A stretch of DNA of 64,000 nucleotides from Armatimonadota bacterium (GCA_013178155.1 JABLXH010000040.1:1-64000), one strand, 5' to 3'; positions 43,401 through 52,810 are shown, counted from the stretch's first letter. Notes: generated by a model from the sequence alone, not told the origin. A program made the numbers and translations.

Positions 43401-44792
43401 TTACCGAAAGGGCAGCACCACCACCAGGGCGCTCTCGGTCTCGTTGCGACAGGCGTCCAGGTGCACCGGACGCCCTGCCTCGAGGGCGACCGTGCCGGGC
43501 TGCACGAGGTGGGTATCGGGAACCGATGTCAGCATGAACTTCATGTCTGCCCTCCCGCTCTGCCTGGCTGCCCTGACGCGCTGTCCCAGCAGGTCCACGT
43601 CCGCTTGAAGCTTGCCGGCATAGGCAACCAGGGCTTCGAGAGCGGCCTGGTCGAGCTGCATCCGCTGGCTGTACTGTTTCACGAGATAACGCCACTGCAC
43701 GGCCAGGCCATCCATGTCCTGCCGCAAGGCATCCTTGCCGTCGCCGGCAGGAAGCTGCATCCAGTCCCTCATGGTCGCGGCCAGGCTTTTCTCGATCGCG
43801 GCGATGACAGGAGCCACCTCGGGGGTTGTCACCGGGTATGGGGCCGTGCGCCACACCGTGTGCCCGGTGGCGTCCGTGAGCGAGAAGGCGAGGGTGGAGA
43901 AGCCGTCCTGCTGGATGCGGTAGCGGATGTCCGCGTTCTGCTTCCCACCGGGCGCCAGCGAAACCTTGGTGGCGCCGAAGGAGTCCCCGCGCTTGTCCCG
44001 GCCCATGACCCGAGTGTTCACCTTGCAGGTCACTGGCTTGTCGCCGAGGTTGCGCAGGGCCAACTGGGCGGTGTTGTCGCCCAGCCACAGCTTACCCAGG
44101 GTGGACAGCTCCGCCAGCGTCGGGGTGGCGCCGAAAACCATGGAGCCGATGTTATCGAGCTCGTGGAAGGACTTCTCGAAGCGGCACCAACTGCTGAACC
44201 CGTCGTCCGCCGCGCAGTGCCGACCTACCGCGAACCCCCAGGCAATACCGGGGGCGGGCGGGTAGTCGTTGGCGAATGGGAGTTCCAGCTCCACCGTCCA
44301 GCCGCCGGTTACAGTCCCGGCGCGGGCGGTCCAGCGGTAGTCGGCGGCCTTGTCCTTACCCAGCGCGTCGTACTGGGCCTCCTTGGGGTTGACCGCCAGG
44401 TGGATGTAGCTCTTGCGCTGGTCCTCGGTGTCAAAGATGAGCTCGAGGGAGTCATCACTCCAGACAGCGCCATCGCGCTCGGTGGCGTCAGCCTTGAGCC
44501 GGCTTGGGTCAGGGTGGTGGAGGAGTGCCCCGATGTAGAGGCTGTGGTCGTCGTAGGCTACCCAGACCTCTGTGGCGTGCTCGGGCATGGCTCGGCCGCC
44601 GACCATGACAAACGGGGGCAGTGCAGCGGCGCCAGCCCACTCCCCTGGTGCCAGGAGACCATCAGTGATAGGGGGGACCTTGACCTTGGGCACACTGACC
44701 ACGGGCGGGGTGTAGAAACTGGTGTCGGCGGGCACGGCGGTTGCGCCGAGAGCCAAAGTCAGGGCCGCTGCAAGAGCCACCACGATGCGCAT
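43401..44792 (-). CDS. N-terminal fragment of a frameshifted DUF4091-type protein
   Basis: A 463-residue frame from ATG 44792, which has GGAGG 6 nt upstream. It contains a signal peptide, a CBM9-like beta-sandwich (PITDGLLAPGEWAGAAALPPFV, YDDHSLYIGALLHHP, DDSLELIFDT), and a linker region, then stops after LEAGRPVHLDACRNETESALVVVLPFR. In intact relatives this last part (ARNETE-VVLP) runs straight into GKDP-type residues and the DUF4091 catalytic part. Removing one T from the CCCTTT at about 43406-43411 rejoins the frames exactly. It is therefore a broken gene or a sequencing error; programmed +1 shift is possible but less likely. Confidence 0.75.
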   Translation of the reverse strand: MRIVVALAAALTLALGATAVPADTSFYTPPVVSVPKVKVPPITDGLLAPGEWAGAAALPPFVMVGGRAMPEHATEVWVAYDDHSLYIGALLHHPDPSRLKADATERDGAVWSDDSLELIFDTEDQRKSYIHLAVNPKEAQYDALGKDKAADYRWTARAGTVTGGWTVELELPFANDYPPAPGIAWGFAVGRHCAADDGFSSWCRFEKSFHELDNIGSMVFGATPTLAELSTLGKLWLGDNTAQLALRNLGDKPVTCKVNTRVMGRDKRGDSFGATKVSLAPGGKQNADIRYRIQQDGFSTLAFSLTDATGHTVWRTAPYPVTTPEVAPVIAAIEKSLAATMRDWMQLPAGDGKDALRQDMDGLAVQWRYLVKQYSQRMQLDQAALEALVAYAGKLQADVDLLGQRVRAARQSGRADMKFMLTSVPDTHLVQPGTVALEAGRPVHLDACRNETESALVVVLPFR

Positions 44793-44894
44793 GGCGCACC
44801 TCCACGGAGCAGGGATCATCTGCGCTGTCTGCCCGCGTGGGGCCGGGCCAGTCAGGGCAGAGTGTGGGCCGTCTCCGGCCGAGTGATCACTGGG

Positions 44895-45761
44895 TCACTT
44901 CTCTGTCGCCCGGTTGTCCTCCTCCCTCAACGCCAGGGCCAACTGATAGGCCGCCCGACGGTTGAGGACACCCAGGGCCGCAAGGATGTCGGCGGCGTCC
45001 CGGACGGACAGTCCCGCCGCCAGCATCCGTCTGAGACCCTCGTGCGGCGGAGGCAGCGCGGTAGTCTCCCCGCGGTCAGGCTCGCAGGGGCCCACCACCA
45101 GCACATACTCACCACGGGGCTCCACTTCACCGAGACGCTGGGCCAGCTCGGCAACGGATCCCCTCAGCCACTCCTCGTGCTGCTTGGTGACCTCGCGCCC
45201 TATCACAAGCTGCCGCTGCGGTGCGAGCGAGGCCAGTAGCTGCAGCGTCTGACACAACCGGTGCGGGCTCTCGTAGAGCACGAGAGTGTGACCCGTCCGA
45301 AGCATGGAATGAAGCTGGCTGTCGGGCTGGCGCGCTGGAGGAAAGCCACCGAACAGGAAGCTGTCAGCGGGGAAACCTGCCACGCTTAGCGCCGTTGTCA
45401 CGGCGCTGGGCCCTGGCACCGGAACGACAGCGAAACCCTCACCGGCGGCCGCGGCCACCAGCTCCGCGCCGGGATCGGCAATACCGGGCGTGCCGCCGTC
45501 GGTCACGTAGGCCACCGCTTGCCCCGCCCGCAGATGACGCAGCAGCTTCTCGGCCTTCCGCGGACCGCTGTCGCCGTGGTAGCTCTCCACCGGCTTTCGG
45601 ATGCCGAAATGGCTCAGAAGTTTCCGAGTGCGACGCGTGTCCTCGGCGGCGATGAGGTCCACGGCCTTGAGGGTGGCCACGGCCCGAGGACTCAGGTCCT
45701 GGAGGTTGCCCAGCGGCGTGGCGACCACATAAAGCGTAGCGCGGGCGATGCCGTTTGCCAC
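44895..45761 (-). CDS. rsmI: 16S rRNA (cytidine-1402 2'-O) methyltransferase RsmI
   Basis: A 288-residue SAM-dependent tetrapyrrole-methylase-fold protein. The start LYVVATPLGNLQDLSPRAV, then AAEDTRRTRKLLSHFGI, AYVTDGGTPGIADPGAEL, VPGPSAVTTALSVAGFP and REVTKQHEEWLRGSVAELAQRL are the RsmI blocks. GTG 45761 is the start, with GGAGG 6 nt upstream. RsmI 2'-O-methylates C1402 in the decoding centre. Confidence 0.93.
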   Translation of the reverse strand: MANGIARATLYVVATPLGNLQDLSPRAVATLKAVDLIAAEDTRRTRKLLSHFGIRKPVESYHGDSGPRKAEKLLRHLRAGQAVAYVTDGGTPGIADPGAELVAAAAGEGFAVVPVPGPSAVTTALSVAGFPADSFLFGGFPPARQPDSQLHSMLRTGHTLVLYESPHRLCQTLQLLASLAPQRQLVIGREVTKQHEEWLRGSVAELAQRLGEVEPRGEYVLVVGPCEPDRGETTALPPPHEGLRRMLAAGLSVRDAADILAALGVLNRRAAYQLALALREEDNRATEK

Positions 45762-45788
45762 GCCAGACCTCCCGGAAGCTGAGCAGCG

Positions 45789-47381
45789 CTACTGCAGCAT
45801 GACGTTCCCGAAGGGGTTCCCGCCCTGGGACTGCTGCTGCTTGTTGAAATCATCCAGCCAGGCCTTGACCTGCGCCGCCAGGGCCTTCTCGCCGAGCGCC
45901 TTCAGCCGGGATTCCAACTGCATGTTCACGAACATGTTCTGCTGGGTGAAGGCGGAGGCCCAATCAAAGGCTTGCTTGTAGGCCTCGACCGCCTTGGCCT
46001 TCTGCTTGAGCTTCTCGTAGAGCTCACCGCGCTGCAGGTGCAACCGAGGCGTACGGACAGCACGTTCGTTGACGGCCAGCTTGTCCAGCAGGTCCACTGC
46101 CTCCTGGTAGGCCCCGTCCTCCTGCAGCAGGCTGGCCAGTTCCCAGGTCGCTGACAGGTTGTCGGGGTCGGCCGCCACCGCCTCCTGCAGCAACTGCTTG
46201 GCCTCCTGCGTCTTGCCCTCGTCCTGCAGTCGGTAGGCGTTTAGCTCCGGGTCAAAGACGCGGATCTCGGCGGTCTTCTTCAGGTTCTCCCGGTACTCCT
46301 GCCACGCCCGCCACTTGCGCTCCTCCTTGAGCTGCGTGCGGAGGGCCTCCTTGTTCTTCTCGAAGTCCTTCGGCAGATTGCTGCGACGGTCAACAACCTT
46401 GATGATGTGATAGCCGAACTGGGTCTTGACCAACTCGCTGACCTGTCCCGGCTGCAGAGTGAAGGCCACGTCATCGAACTCCTTGACCATCATCCCCTTC
46501 TTGAACCACCCCAGATCACCGCCCTTGGTCGCAGAACCCGGGTCGCTGGAGTTCTCCCGCGCCAGCTTGGCGAAGTCCGCTCCCGACTTGATCTGCTGCA
46601 GCAGCTTCTCGGCCTTGGACCTGGCCAGCGCGTCACCGTCCACGGCGGCGTCCGTCTTGCCCCCCTGGGCCGCCTGAGCTTTCTCGGCCTCCTTCTTGGG
46701 GTCAATGAGGATATGACTGGCCTTGACTTCGGTGTAGCTGTCCTTGAGGTCCTGATCCGTGATGGTGACGGCCTCCTCGACCTGCTTCTGCAGCTTTTCC
46801 TGGATGAGCTGCTCCTTCAGGGCCTCGGGGTCCTTGAACATCTCCTGACGCAACTGGGCTTTGTACTCCTCGAGGCTCATCTTCTTGTTGCGCAGGAAGT
46901 CGCGGAGGCGTTTCTTGTCAGGAAAACGCTGTGCCACCACATCGTCTATGGTCTCTTGCTTCTTCTGCTCGATCTCGTCGCCGTTGACCTTGATCTTCTC
47001 CTTGCGGGCGGCCTCTCGCAGAAGCGCGGCTTCGATCAGGGAGTCCAGTGTACTGGTCTTGACCCAGCGTTCCTGGGTGAAGTCAATCTCTCCCATGGGA
47101 CCGTCCATGCGCATTCGCACGTTGGCGTCAAACAGGCCCCGGGTTATCTTCAACCCGTTGACGGTGGCGATCACCGTTCCGCCCCTGGCTTGCATCAGGG
47201 CCCGCTGATTGCCGCCTCCGCCGCCGCTGGGAGTGCCAAAGGTGTAGTAGGCGCCCACCAGGAAGATGAGGACGATCAGCCCAAAGACGACCTCGGTCCA
47301 GCTCGGCAGGTTCAGCTCTTTCTTGCCGATCTTGACTCTGGCCCGCTTGCGGAAGATCTTGCGCATCCGGACAATGGACAT
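45789..47381 (-). CDS. membrane-anchored parvulin foldase with TPR tail (SurA/PpiD-like)
   Basis: A 530-residue protein. Residues 33-50 are a transmembrane anchor after a strongly basic start (RMRKIFRKRARVKIGKKE). Residues 60-215 are a SurA-N-like chaperone region (TVIATVNGLKITRGLFDANVRMRMDG). Residues 217-340 are the PPIC domain: KASHILIDPKKEAEK, ADFAKLARENSSDPGSATKGGDLGWFKKGMMV and TQFGYHIIKVVDRR. The last 150 residues are TPR helices. It assists folding of proteins crossing the inner membrane. A strong promoter lies 130 nt upstream. Confidence 0.85.
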   Translation of the reverse strand: MSIVRMRKIFRKRARVKIGKKELNLPSWTEVVFGLIVLIFLVGAYYTFGTPSGGGGGNQRALMQARGGTVIATVNGLKITRGLFDANVRMRMDGPMGEIDFTQERWVKTSTLDSLIEAALLREAARKEKIKVNGDEIEQKKQETIDDVVAQRFPDKKRLRDFLRNKKMSLEEYKAQLRQEMFKDPEALKEQLIQEKLQKQVEEAVTITDQDLKDSYTEVKASHILIDPKKEAEKAQAAQGGKTDAAVDGDALARSKAEKLLQQIKSGADFAKLARENSSDPGSATKGGDLGWFKKGMMVKEFDDVAFTLQPGQVSELVKTQFGYHIIKVVDRRSNLPKDFEKNKEALRTQLKEERKWRAWQEYRENLKKTAEIRVFDPELNAYRLQDEGKTQEAKQLLQEAVAADPDNLSATWELASLLQEDGAYQEAVDLLDKLAVNERAVRTPRLHLQRGELYEKLKQKAKAVEAYKQAFDWASAFTQQNMFVNMQLESRLKALGEKALAAQVKAWLDDFNKQQQSQGGNPFGNVMLQ

Positions 47382-47510
47382 GTATGAGCGCTCCTCAGAC
47401 CGAGAACCCGGACAGGCCGGGACCGGGCGCAGATGTCACCCTCTGAGTCGGGTGGACCTGCGCTCCATAACGCAAAAGAAGGAGAGCCGACCAATGCCGG
47501 CCCTGCGGGC

Positions 47511-47539
47511 ATTATACCCGCCGGTCGGAAGGTTGGCAA
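47511..47539 (-). promoter_or_regulatory. promoter of the parvulin operon
   Basis: TTGCCA (47539-47534), a 17-nt spacer and TATAAT (47516-47511) on the minus strand. Transcription would start near 47503, giving a leader of about 120 nt. The -10 is flanked by GCGGG and CCCGC, a small inverted repeat. Confidence 0.7.
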
Positions 47540-47617
47540 GCCACAGGCCATCGGGGGTGCGGTGTCACGGAGGTCCCAGGTGACGCTCCGGCGAAGCCCC
47601 CCGCCGTCACAAACGCC

Positions 47618-47646
47618 TTGGCAAGGCGCGGCGGAACATGTATTCT
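47618..47646 (+). promoter_or_regulatory. promoter of the PfkB operon
   Basis: TTGGCA (47618-47623), exactly 17 nt, then TATTCT (47641-47646). The start site should be near 47653. This rules out the ATG at 47638, which lies inside the promoter, as the start of the next gene. Confidence 0.6.
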
Positions 47647-47694
47647 GGGCTGCGATCGTGGCAGTCCAGTCCCGCGGCAGGAGTTGACTGGCAA

Positions 47695-48642
47695 TTGGCT
47701 GATGTCGTCTGTCTTGGCATTCTCGTCGCTGATGTTTTCGCGCGGCCGGTGGATGAGTGGCCTGAACGGGGTCGCCTCTCGGTGGTCCCGGAGATCGGCA
47801 TCGGTCTCGGCGGTTGTGCCGCCAACACGGGTCTGTCGCTGGTGAAGCTCGGTGTCTCCACCCGGGTGATGGGCAAAGTCGGGGCGGATGGCTTTGGCAC
47901 CTTCGTAACGGACACCTTGCGGCGAGGGGGTGCTGATACCAGCGGCCTGATCGTGGACGACCAGCCGGGGACTTCCGCCACCATGGTGATGATCGACTCC
48001 CAGGGCGAGCGAACGTTCATCCACAGCCCCGGCGCCAATGGCCGCCTGCGCCTGGAGGAGATCGACTTCGCCCTGGCGACGGACTGCCGGATCTTCCACT
48101 GCGCCGGGGCCCTGGTCATGGGGGACTTCGATGGGGAGCCAATGGCGGAGTGCCTGCGTCGTGTGCGAGCAGCCGGCGTGACGACTTCGCTGGACACCGT
48201 GTGGAACGACAACAGCGGGTGGATGGCCAAGCTGGAGCCTTGTCTGCGCCACACCGACATCTTCCTGCCCTCGCTCGCGGAGGCCCAGAGACTGACCGGC
48301 GAGCAAGAGCCCGAGCGCGTGGCCGAGAGCCTGTTGGCGTATGGAATTGGCGTTGTGGGGCTGAAGATGGGCGAGCAGGGCAGCTACGTGCGTACTGCCG
48401 ACCGGGAGATCCGCATGCCTGCCTTCCGCATCCAGGCGGTGGACGGCACGGGAGCGGGCGATGCCTATGTGGCCGGGTTCCTTCTGGGCACTCTGCAGGG
48501 ATGGGACCTGGCAGACACCACCCGGTTTGCCAATGCCGTCGGCGCGCTGTGTACCACCGGCATTGGCACCACGGCGGGCGTTCGGGACGTCGCCGGAACC
48601 CTGGAGTTCCTGCGCGAACAGGGAGTGCAACTGCACTCCTAG
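47695..48642 (+). CDS. PfkB-family carbohydrate kinase
   Basis: A 315-residue ribokinase-family protein. LADVVCLGILVADVFARPVDEWPERG gives the start, the binding region has GGCAANTGLSLVKLGV, and the catalytic DGTGAGDAYVAGFL holds the anion hole and the base Asp. TTG 47695 (AGGAG 11 nt upstream) is chosen: it gives the usual DVVCLG opening and lies after the promoter. Family members phosphorylate ribose, fructose, tagatose or 2-keto-3-deoxygluconate; the substrate is not clear. It starts a plus-strand operon with a FSA-like aldolase further along, which could use its product. Confidence 0.84.
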   Translation: MADVVCLGILVADVFARPVDEWPERGRLSVVPEIGIGLGGCAANTGLSLVKLGVSTRVMGKVGADGFGTFVTDTLRRGGADTSGLIVDDQPGTSATMVMIDSQGERTFIHSPGANGRLRLEEIDFALATDCRIFHCAGALVMGDFDGEPMAECLRRVRAAGVTTSLDTVWNDNSGWMAKLEPCLRHTDIFLPSLAEAQRLTGEQEPERVAESLLAYGIGVVGLKMGEQGSYVRTADREIRMPAFRIQAVDGTGAGDAYVAGFLLGTLQGWDLADTTRFANAVGALCTTGIGTTAGVRDVAGTLEFLREQGVQLHS

Positions 48643-48739
48643 GTACGCGCCCCGGCCATCCCGCGGCGAATGAACTTCGGCGCGACGATAACGTATACGA
48701 TTGGACGGACGACAACAAACCAGGCAAGGACGACCCAGA

Positions 48740-48967
48740 ATGGAAATGAAGGAGAAGGTGCAGGAGGTCATTGATGAGATCCGCCCGCACCTGCAGGCTG
48801 ATGGCGGTGACATCGAGTTGGTGGACGTCACCGAGGAGAACGAGGTGCAGGTGCGTCTGCAGGGCCGCTGCCGCGGTTGCCCGATGTCGCAGTTGACGAT
48901 GGCTATGGTCATTGAGCGGACCATCAAGGAACGGATTCCAGAAGTCACGGGCGTGGTCCCGGTCTAG
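48740..48967 (+). CDS. NifU-like Fe-S scaffold protein
   Basis: A 75-residue NifU C-terminal domain. EEIRPHLQADGGDIELVDV and the CRGC cluster-binding pair (GRCRGCPMSQLTM) are clear. Such domains hold a transient [4Fe-4S] or [2Fe-2S] cluster for delivery. ATG 48740 has AAGGA 9 nt upstream; ATG 48746 is an alternative. No IscS/SufB is next to it. Confidence 0.9.
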   Translation: MEMKEKVQEVIDEIRPHLQADGGDIELVDVTEENEVQVRLQGRCRGCPMSQLTMAMVIERTIKERIPEVTGVVPV

Positions 48968-48996
48968 CGTTGCCGCCACCGGCTGGAGACCCGAAC

Positions 48997-50037
48997 GTGT
49001 CAGATGGTACCATCGTCGCTGTCTCCGATGTGCACCTGGACCAATGGCAGTCGCAGGAGCCCAGTACCTATGAGGCCAAGTGCAACGCGTTCCTGCGCTT
49101 TCTGGACTGGGTGAGTGACGGGAGCGACACTGGGCACTTCGTTATTGTCGGAGACTTGCTGGATATCCCCCCAACGGGCAATGGAGCCGACGCTCAACTT
49201 CTGGTGCGAATCGGGAGTCGCGTCAGGGCGATGGTGGACAGGGGGGTTACGGTCCACTACCTGTCGGGCAATCACGACATCGGCCTCGCCGGGGTGGCTT
49301 TCTCATTTCCTGGCATCCCGGTTGAGATTGCCTCGCGGACGGTACTGCAGAGCGGACCCAGCGGTGTTGCTTTTGAGCACGGCCACCTCCTGGATGCGTG
49401 GCTGTGGGAGTTCGCGCAACGTCATGCGGCGCGGCGAGACACATATCTTCCCGAGGTGACCACCGCCTGGTTTCACAGCGAGGGGCCGCTGCCCGAGGTT
49501 GCCGATGCGGTCAACGCTTACCTCCATGGCACGCTGGTGGATGCCCTCCAGTGGCGCCCGATGACCACGGGCTTCACAGCCGAGGAGCAGCGATGGGGCA
49601 TCCGGGTCATGAGCTCGTTGCTGGATGACGGCTTCGCTGATGTGGCGGGGCAGGGCGCTAACCCGCCATGCCAGGAGGAAATATGGGCCAGCATTGGCCG
49701 GCTGGGCCTTCGTAAAGAGGACCTGCAGGGTGAGGGGCCGTTGCCCGAAGCGGCCAGCGAGCTGTTCTGGCTTCTGGGAAAGTGCTACTACTCTCCTCTG
49801 CCCTGGCGACGGGCTGCCTGTCGCCGGCTTGCAGCGTTGCGCCAGCAGCAGCCGCAACTTGGCGGCCTCGTTATGGGCCACACCCATGCCGCCGACTGTT
49901 TCGACTGGCAAGACGGAGACCAGCCATTGCATTACGCCAACTGTGGGACCTGGCTCGGCGAGTCCGGAAGCTGCGTTGTGGTGCGGGACGGGGAGATCAC
50001 CGTGCACCGGCGCTCCTGGGCCGACTGGCTGCCCTAA
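48997..50037 (+). CDS. calcineurin-like metallophosphoesterase
   Basis: A 346-residue metallophosphatase with SDVHLDQ, GDLLD, SGNHDIG and GHTHAAD in order, the dimetal ligands of the family. It resembles LpxH-type UDP-diacylglucosamine hydrolases but has a large insert between GNHD and GHTH. GTG 48997 has GGAG 8 nt upstream; a TTG at 48970 is less likely. The substrate is unknown. It is located between the NifU-like gene and the aldolase. Confidence 0.83.
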   Translation: MSDGTIVAVSDVHLDQWQSQEPSTYEAKCNAFLRFLDWVSDGSDTGHFVIVGDLLDIPPTGNGADAQLLVRIGSRVRAMVDRGVTVHYLSGNHDIGLAGVAFSFPGIPVEIASRTVLQSGPSGVAFEHGHLLDAWLWEFAQRHAARRDTYLPEVTTAWFHSEGPLPEVADAVNAYLHGTLVDALQWRPMTTGFTAEEQRWGIRVMSSLLDDGFADVAGQGANPPCQEEIWASIGRLGLRKEDLQGEGPLPEAASELFWLLGKCYYSPLPWRRAACRRLAALRQQQPQLGGLVMGHTHAADCFDWQDGDQPLHYANCGTWLGESGSCVVVRDGEITVHRRSWADWLP

Positions 50038-50067
50038 GTTCACTATCGACCAAGAGGTGCCGACGAC

Positions 50068-50724
50068 ATGAAGTTCTTTATTGATACGGCGAACATCGAT
50101 CAGATCCGCGAGGTGGCGTCATGGGGTATCGTGGACGGGGTCACCACCAATCCGACCCTCGTGGCTCGCGAGGGGAAGGCCTTTGAGCCGACCATCAAGG
50201 AGATCTGCGCCCTTCTGCCAGACAAGCCTATCAGCGCCGAGGTCGTGTCGGTGGACGCGGAGGGCATCATCAGGGAAGCCAGAGAGCTGGCGCAGTGGGC
50301 CCCGAATGTGGTCGTGAAGATCCCCTTCATCAAGGAAGGCATGAAAGCCCTGCATGTGGTGGCCCAGGAGGGCATCCGCGTCAACTGCACCCTCATCTTC
50401 TCGGCAGCGGCCGGACTCATCGCCGCCAAAGCCGGGGCAGCCTTCATCTCGCCCTTCGTAGGGCGGCTCGACGACATCGGGCATGACGGCATGGAACTGG
50501 TGCGCCAGTTGGTGCCCATCATGGACAACTACGACTTTGACACCGAGATCATCGTGGCTAGCGTGCGCACTCCCGCTCACGTCATCGAGGCAGCCATGCT
50601 GGGAGCCGATATTGCCACGGTGCCCTTTGATGTGCTGGACAAGCTGTTCAACCACCCCATGCGTGACCTGGGCCTGGCCAACTTCCTGAAAGACTGGGAG
50701 AAGTACCGCGCTGCCCAGGGGTAG
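50068..50724 (+). CDS. fructose-6-phosphate aldolase / small transaldolase
   Basis: A 218-residue class I aldolase. It begins [36 protein letters not shown], and the Schiff-base lysine lies in [32 protein letters not shown] is near the end. This is the FSA/TalC small-transaldolase family. Length and these blocks fit well. It may split or form a sugar phosphate made by the PfkB kinase three genes earlier. Confidence 0.9.
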   Translation: MKFFIDTANIDQIREVASWGIVDGVTTNPTLVAREGKAFEPTIKEICALLPDKPISAEVVSVDAEGIIREARELAQWAPNVVVKIPFIKEGMKALHVVAQEGIRVNCTLIFSAAAGLIAAKAGAAFISPFVGRLDDIGHDGMELVRQLVPIMDNYDFDTEIIVASVRTPAHVIEAAMLGADIATVPFDVLDKLFNHPMRDLGLANFLKDWEKYRAAQG

Positions 50725-50744
50725 CCTGCGGTCCGTACGTGACA

Positions 50745-50769
50745 GGGCCGGAGCCACTCGCTCCGGCCC
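50745..50769. terminator. bidirectional hairpin between aldolase and EamA gene
   Basis: GGGCCGGAG, a 7-nt loop and CTCCGGCCC form a perfect 9-bp stem between two convergent genes. T-rich sequence after it is weak (GCTGGCTTT on the plus side). Confidence 0.6.
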
Positions 50770-50795
50770 GCTGGCTTTCCCGGGGCAGCACTCAT

Positions 50796-51236
50796 CTACT
50801 TCCCGAAGACCCCTGACAGCAGCATCAGCCCGGCCAGCACCGGCATCGTGCCCGCGACCTTCGGCAAGGTCAGCGGCTCGTGCAGTACGGCAACCCCCAG
50901 CACCAGCGCGATGGCGGGGTAGCTGGCAGTGAAGGGCACCACACGGGAAGCGTCGGCGTGCTTTATGGCGAGGAAGTAAAACGCCTGGCCCAGGGCCGAG
51001 GCCAGCACCGCCCCCGCGGCGAGAGCCCAGAGGTTACTTCCGGGCACGGTCTTCAGGTCCCGGAAAGCCCCGCTGACGGCAGCGTAGGTGAAGGCAAGCA
51101 CTGTCGCCACCCCCAGTCTCACCACAAGGGCCACCACCGGGTTGGCTACCCCGCGCATCCCGAGCTTGTCAAAAATGGCGGCTGAACCCCAGCACAGCAT
51201 GGCCAGAACGGCACCCGTCAGCGCCGATGAGTTCAT
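50796..51236 (-). CDS. half-size EamA-type membrane protein
   Basis: A 146-residue protein with about five hydrophobic segments, equal to one EamA half (ALTGAVLAMLCWGSAAIFDKLGM, PFTASYPAIALVLGVAVLHEPLTLPKVAGTMPVLAGLMLLSG). The drug/metabolite transporter family usually has two such halves. This form probably works as a homodimer. ATG 51236 has GGGAGG 10 nt upstream. It lies after a carbohydrate kinase and may carry a sugar, but the substrate is unknown. Confidence 0.8.
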   Translation of the reverse strand: MNSSALTGAVLAMLCWGSAAIFDKLGMRGVANPVVALVVRLGVATVLAFTYAAVSGAFRDLKTVPGSNLWALAAGAVLASALGQAFYFLAIKHADASRVVPFTASYPAIALVLGVAVLHEPLTLPKVAGTMPVLAGLMLLSGVFGK

Positions 51237-51278
51237 GGCGTTCCACCCTCCCAATGGGTCCCGCTTGGCTGCGACGTC

Positions 51279-52781
51279 TCACATCTCGTGTACCACGTCG
51301 CGGATAGTAGGCCAGAGCCGCGAATAGAGCTCATACAGCGGCGTATAGGCCGCATGGCGCTGGGCGTCAGGCCGGTAGATATCGCGCTCCTTGACCAGCA
51401 TCGCCACGGCCTCGGCCAGGGACGCGTAAGCACCGCTGGCCACGCCCCCCAGCATCGCGCCCGCAAGGCACCCGCCTTCAGTGACGTCGAGCGTGGAGAC
51501 TTCGTGCCCGGTGATGTCGGCCTTGAGCTGCAGCCACACTGGACTGCGACTGCCGCCGCCTGTCGCCCGCAGGCGCTGCATCTGCACCCCTGCCCGCTTC
51601 AGGCCCTCGATATTCAGACGTAGCTCGTAGCAGATGCCCTCCAGCAGCCCCTTCACGAAGACCTTTTCGTTACAGCTCAGACTCAGCCCCAGGACCGCGC
51701 CCCTGGCCAGCGGGTCCATGTAGGGCGTGCCGGAGCCGGCGAAGTATGGAATGGTGAAGAGGCGCGTTGGCTCCTCGGGCAGTCCTGACAGGATCAGCTC
51801 GTAGACATCGCGGCCCTCCGCCGCGGCCTGAGCCTGATAGCGCGCACCGAAGTTGTCCCGGTACCAGCGCAGGATGCTGCCGCTGCTGTAGTTGAAGGCC
51901 AGGCTGCAGTACAACCCGTCCACAACATGGGGGTAGCAGCAGTAGTTGGCAGTGCGCATGGCCTCGGTGAGAACCGGCCGCTCGAAGGCCACCGTGATGC
52001 ACTCCACGGTGCCCATCCCATCCACAGCCAACCCCTCCTCGATGATGCCGGCACCCAGTGCGTTCATGGGCTGGTCATGGCCCCCAGCGACGACGAGGCA
52101 CCCAGCCGGCAGGTTCAGGGTGGATGCTGTCGCCGCCGGCAACTCACCGACCACCTGGCCCGGAGCGATGGGCTCGGCAAAAAGCGATGGGTCCACACCC
52201 GCGACCCCCAGCAGCTCCTCAGACCAGCACTTCTGCACCACATCGAAAGCCATGGTCCGCCCCGCCAGAGTGTAATCCAGGCGCGGCTCCAGGCCCAGTT
52301 TGGTGAATATGACGTCCGGCCACAGCAGGTACTTCCAGACCCGTTCATGGATGTCCGGGCGCACCTCCGCCATCCACTGCACCTTCGGCAGGGTGAAGCT
52401 GGGGTGGATGGGCATCCCGGCGATCTGGAAGACGCGCTCCGCTCCGAGGGTCTCGTGCCAGCGACTCGCCTGCGCGACGGCGCGGTTGTCGGGCGACACG
52501 ATGGAGTTGTAGAGGAACTCCCCGTCCCGTCCGACCGGTGTGAAACTCTCCCCCATGGCCGAGATACTCAAGGCTCGCACAGGCTCGCCGGCGGCACTGG
52601 CGGCCTCAGCGATGACCTCCTGTACGCCCTGCCAGACCCGCGCCGGGTCCAGCTCGATCCATCCCGGCTGTGGGTAGATCTCCGGGTACTCCCGGTAAGC
52701 GCGGGCCAACTGCCGCCCGTCCTCGGCAAAGACTACGGCCTTGCAGCCCGTGCTGCCAACATCAAGTCCCATGAGTGCCAC
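51279..52781 (-). CDS. FGGY-family carbohydrate kinase (xylulokinase-like)
   Basis: A 500-residue ATP-dependent sugar kinase. The start VALMGLDVGSTGCKAVVF is the phosphate-1 motif; GGHDQPMNALGAG and FAGSGTPYMDPLARGAVLGLSL and the C-terminal RATGGGSRSPVWLQLKADI are FGGY motifs. Catalytic Asp is expected in GGHDQ. Members phosphorylate xylulose, gluconate, glycerol or ribulose. GTG 52781 has AGGAGG 7 nt upstream. It reads between purB and the EamA gene. Confidence 0.9.
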   Translation of the reverse strand: MALMGLDVGSTGCKAVVFAEDGRQLARAYREYPEIYPQPGWIELDPARVWQGVQEVIAEAASAAGEPVRALSISAMGESFTPVGRDGEFLYNSIVSPDNRAVAQASRWHETLGAERVFQIAGMPIHPSFTLPKVQWMAEVRPDIHERVWKYLLWPDVIFTKLGLEPRLDYTLAGRTMAFDVVQKCWSEELLGVAGVDPSLFAEPIAPGQVVGELPAATASTLNLPAGCLVVAGGHDQPMNALGAGIIEEGLAVDGMGTVECITVAFERPVLTEAMRTANYCCYPHVVDGLYCSLAFNYSSGSILRWYRDNFGARYQAQAAAEGRDVYELILSGLPEEPTRLFTIPYFAGSGTPYMDPLARGAVLGLSLSCNEKVFVKGLLEGICYELRLNIEGLKRAGVQMQRLRATGGGSRSPVWLQLKADITGHEVSTLDVTEGGCLAGAMLGGVASGAYASLAEAVAMLVKERDIYRPDAQRHAAYTPLYELYSRLWPTIRDVVHEM

Positions 52782-52810
52782 AGGCAACCCTCCTCACCGG
52801 ACTGGTCGTC

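Noticed and set aside
43344-45239. Plus-strand frame of 631 codons
   Set aside because: Lies opposite DUF4091-type and RsmI genes with clear motifs; sequence is not protein-like.
47638-47694. ATG at 47638 as start of the PfkB kinase
   Set aside because: The codon sits at the junction of the spacer and the -10 box of a TTGGCA-N17-TATTCT promoter, and the extra residues are not family-like.
48643-48739. Promoter before the NifU-like gene (TGAACT-N17-TATACG)
   Set aside because: Both boxes match poorly and the gene probably belongs to the PfkB transcript.
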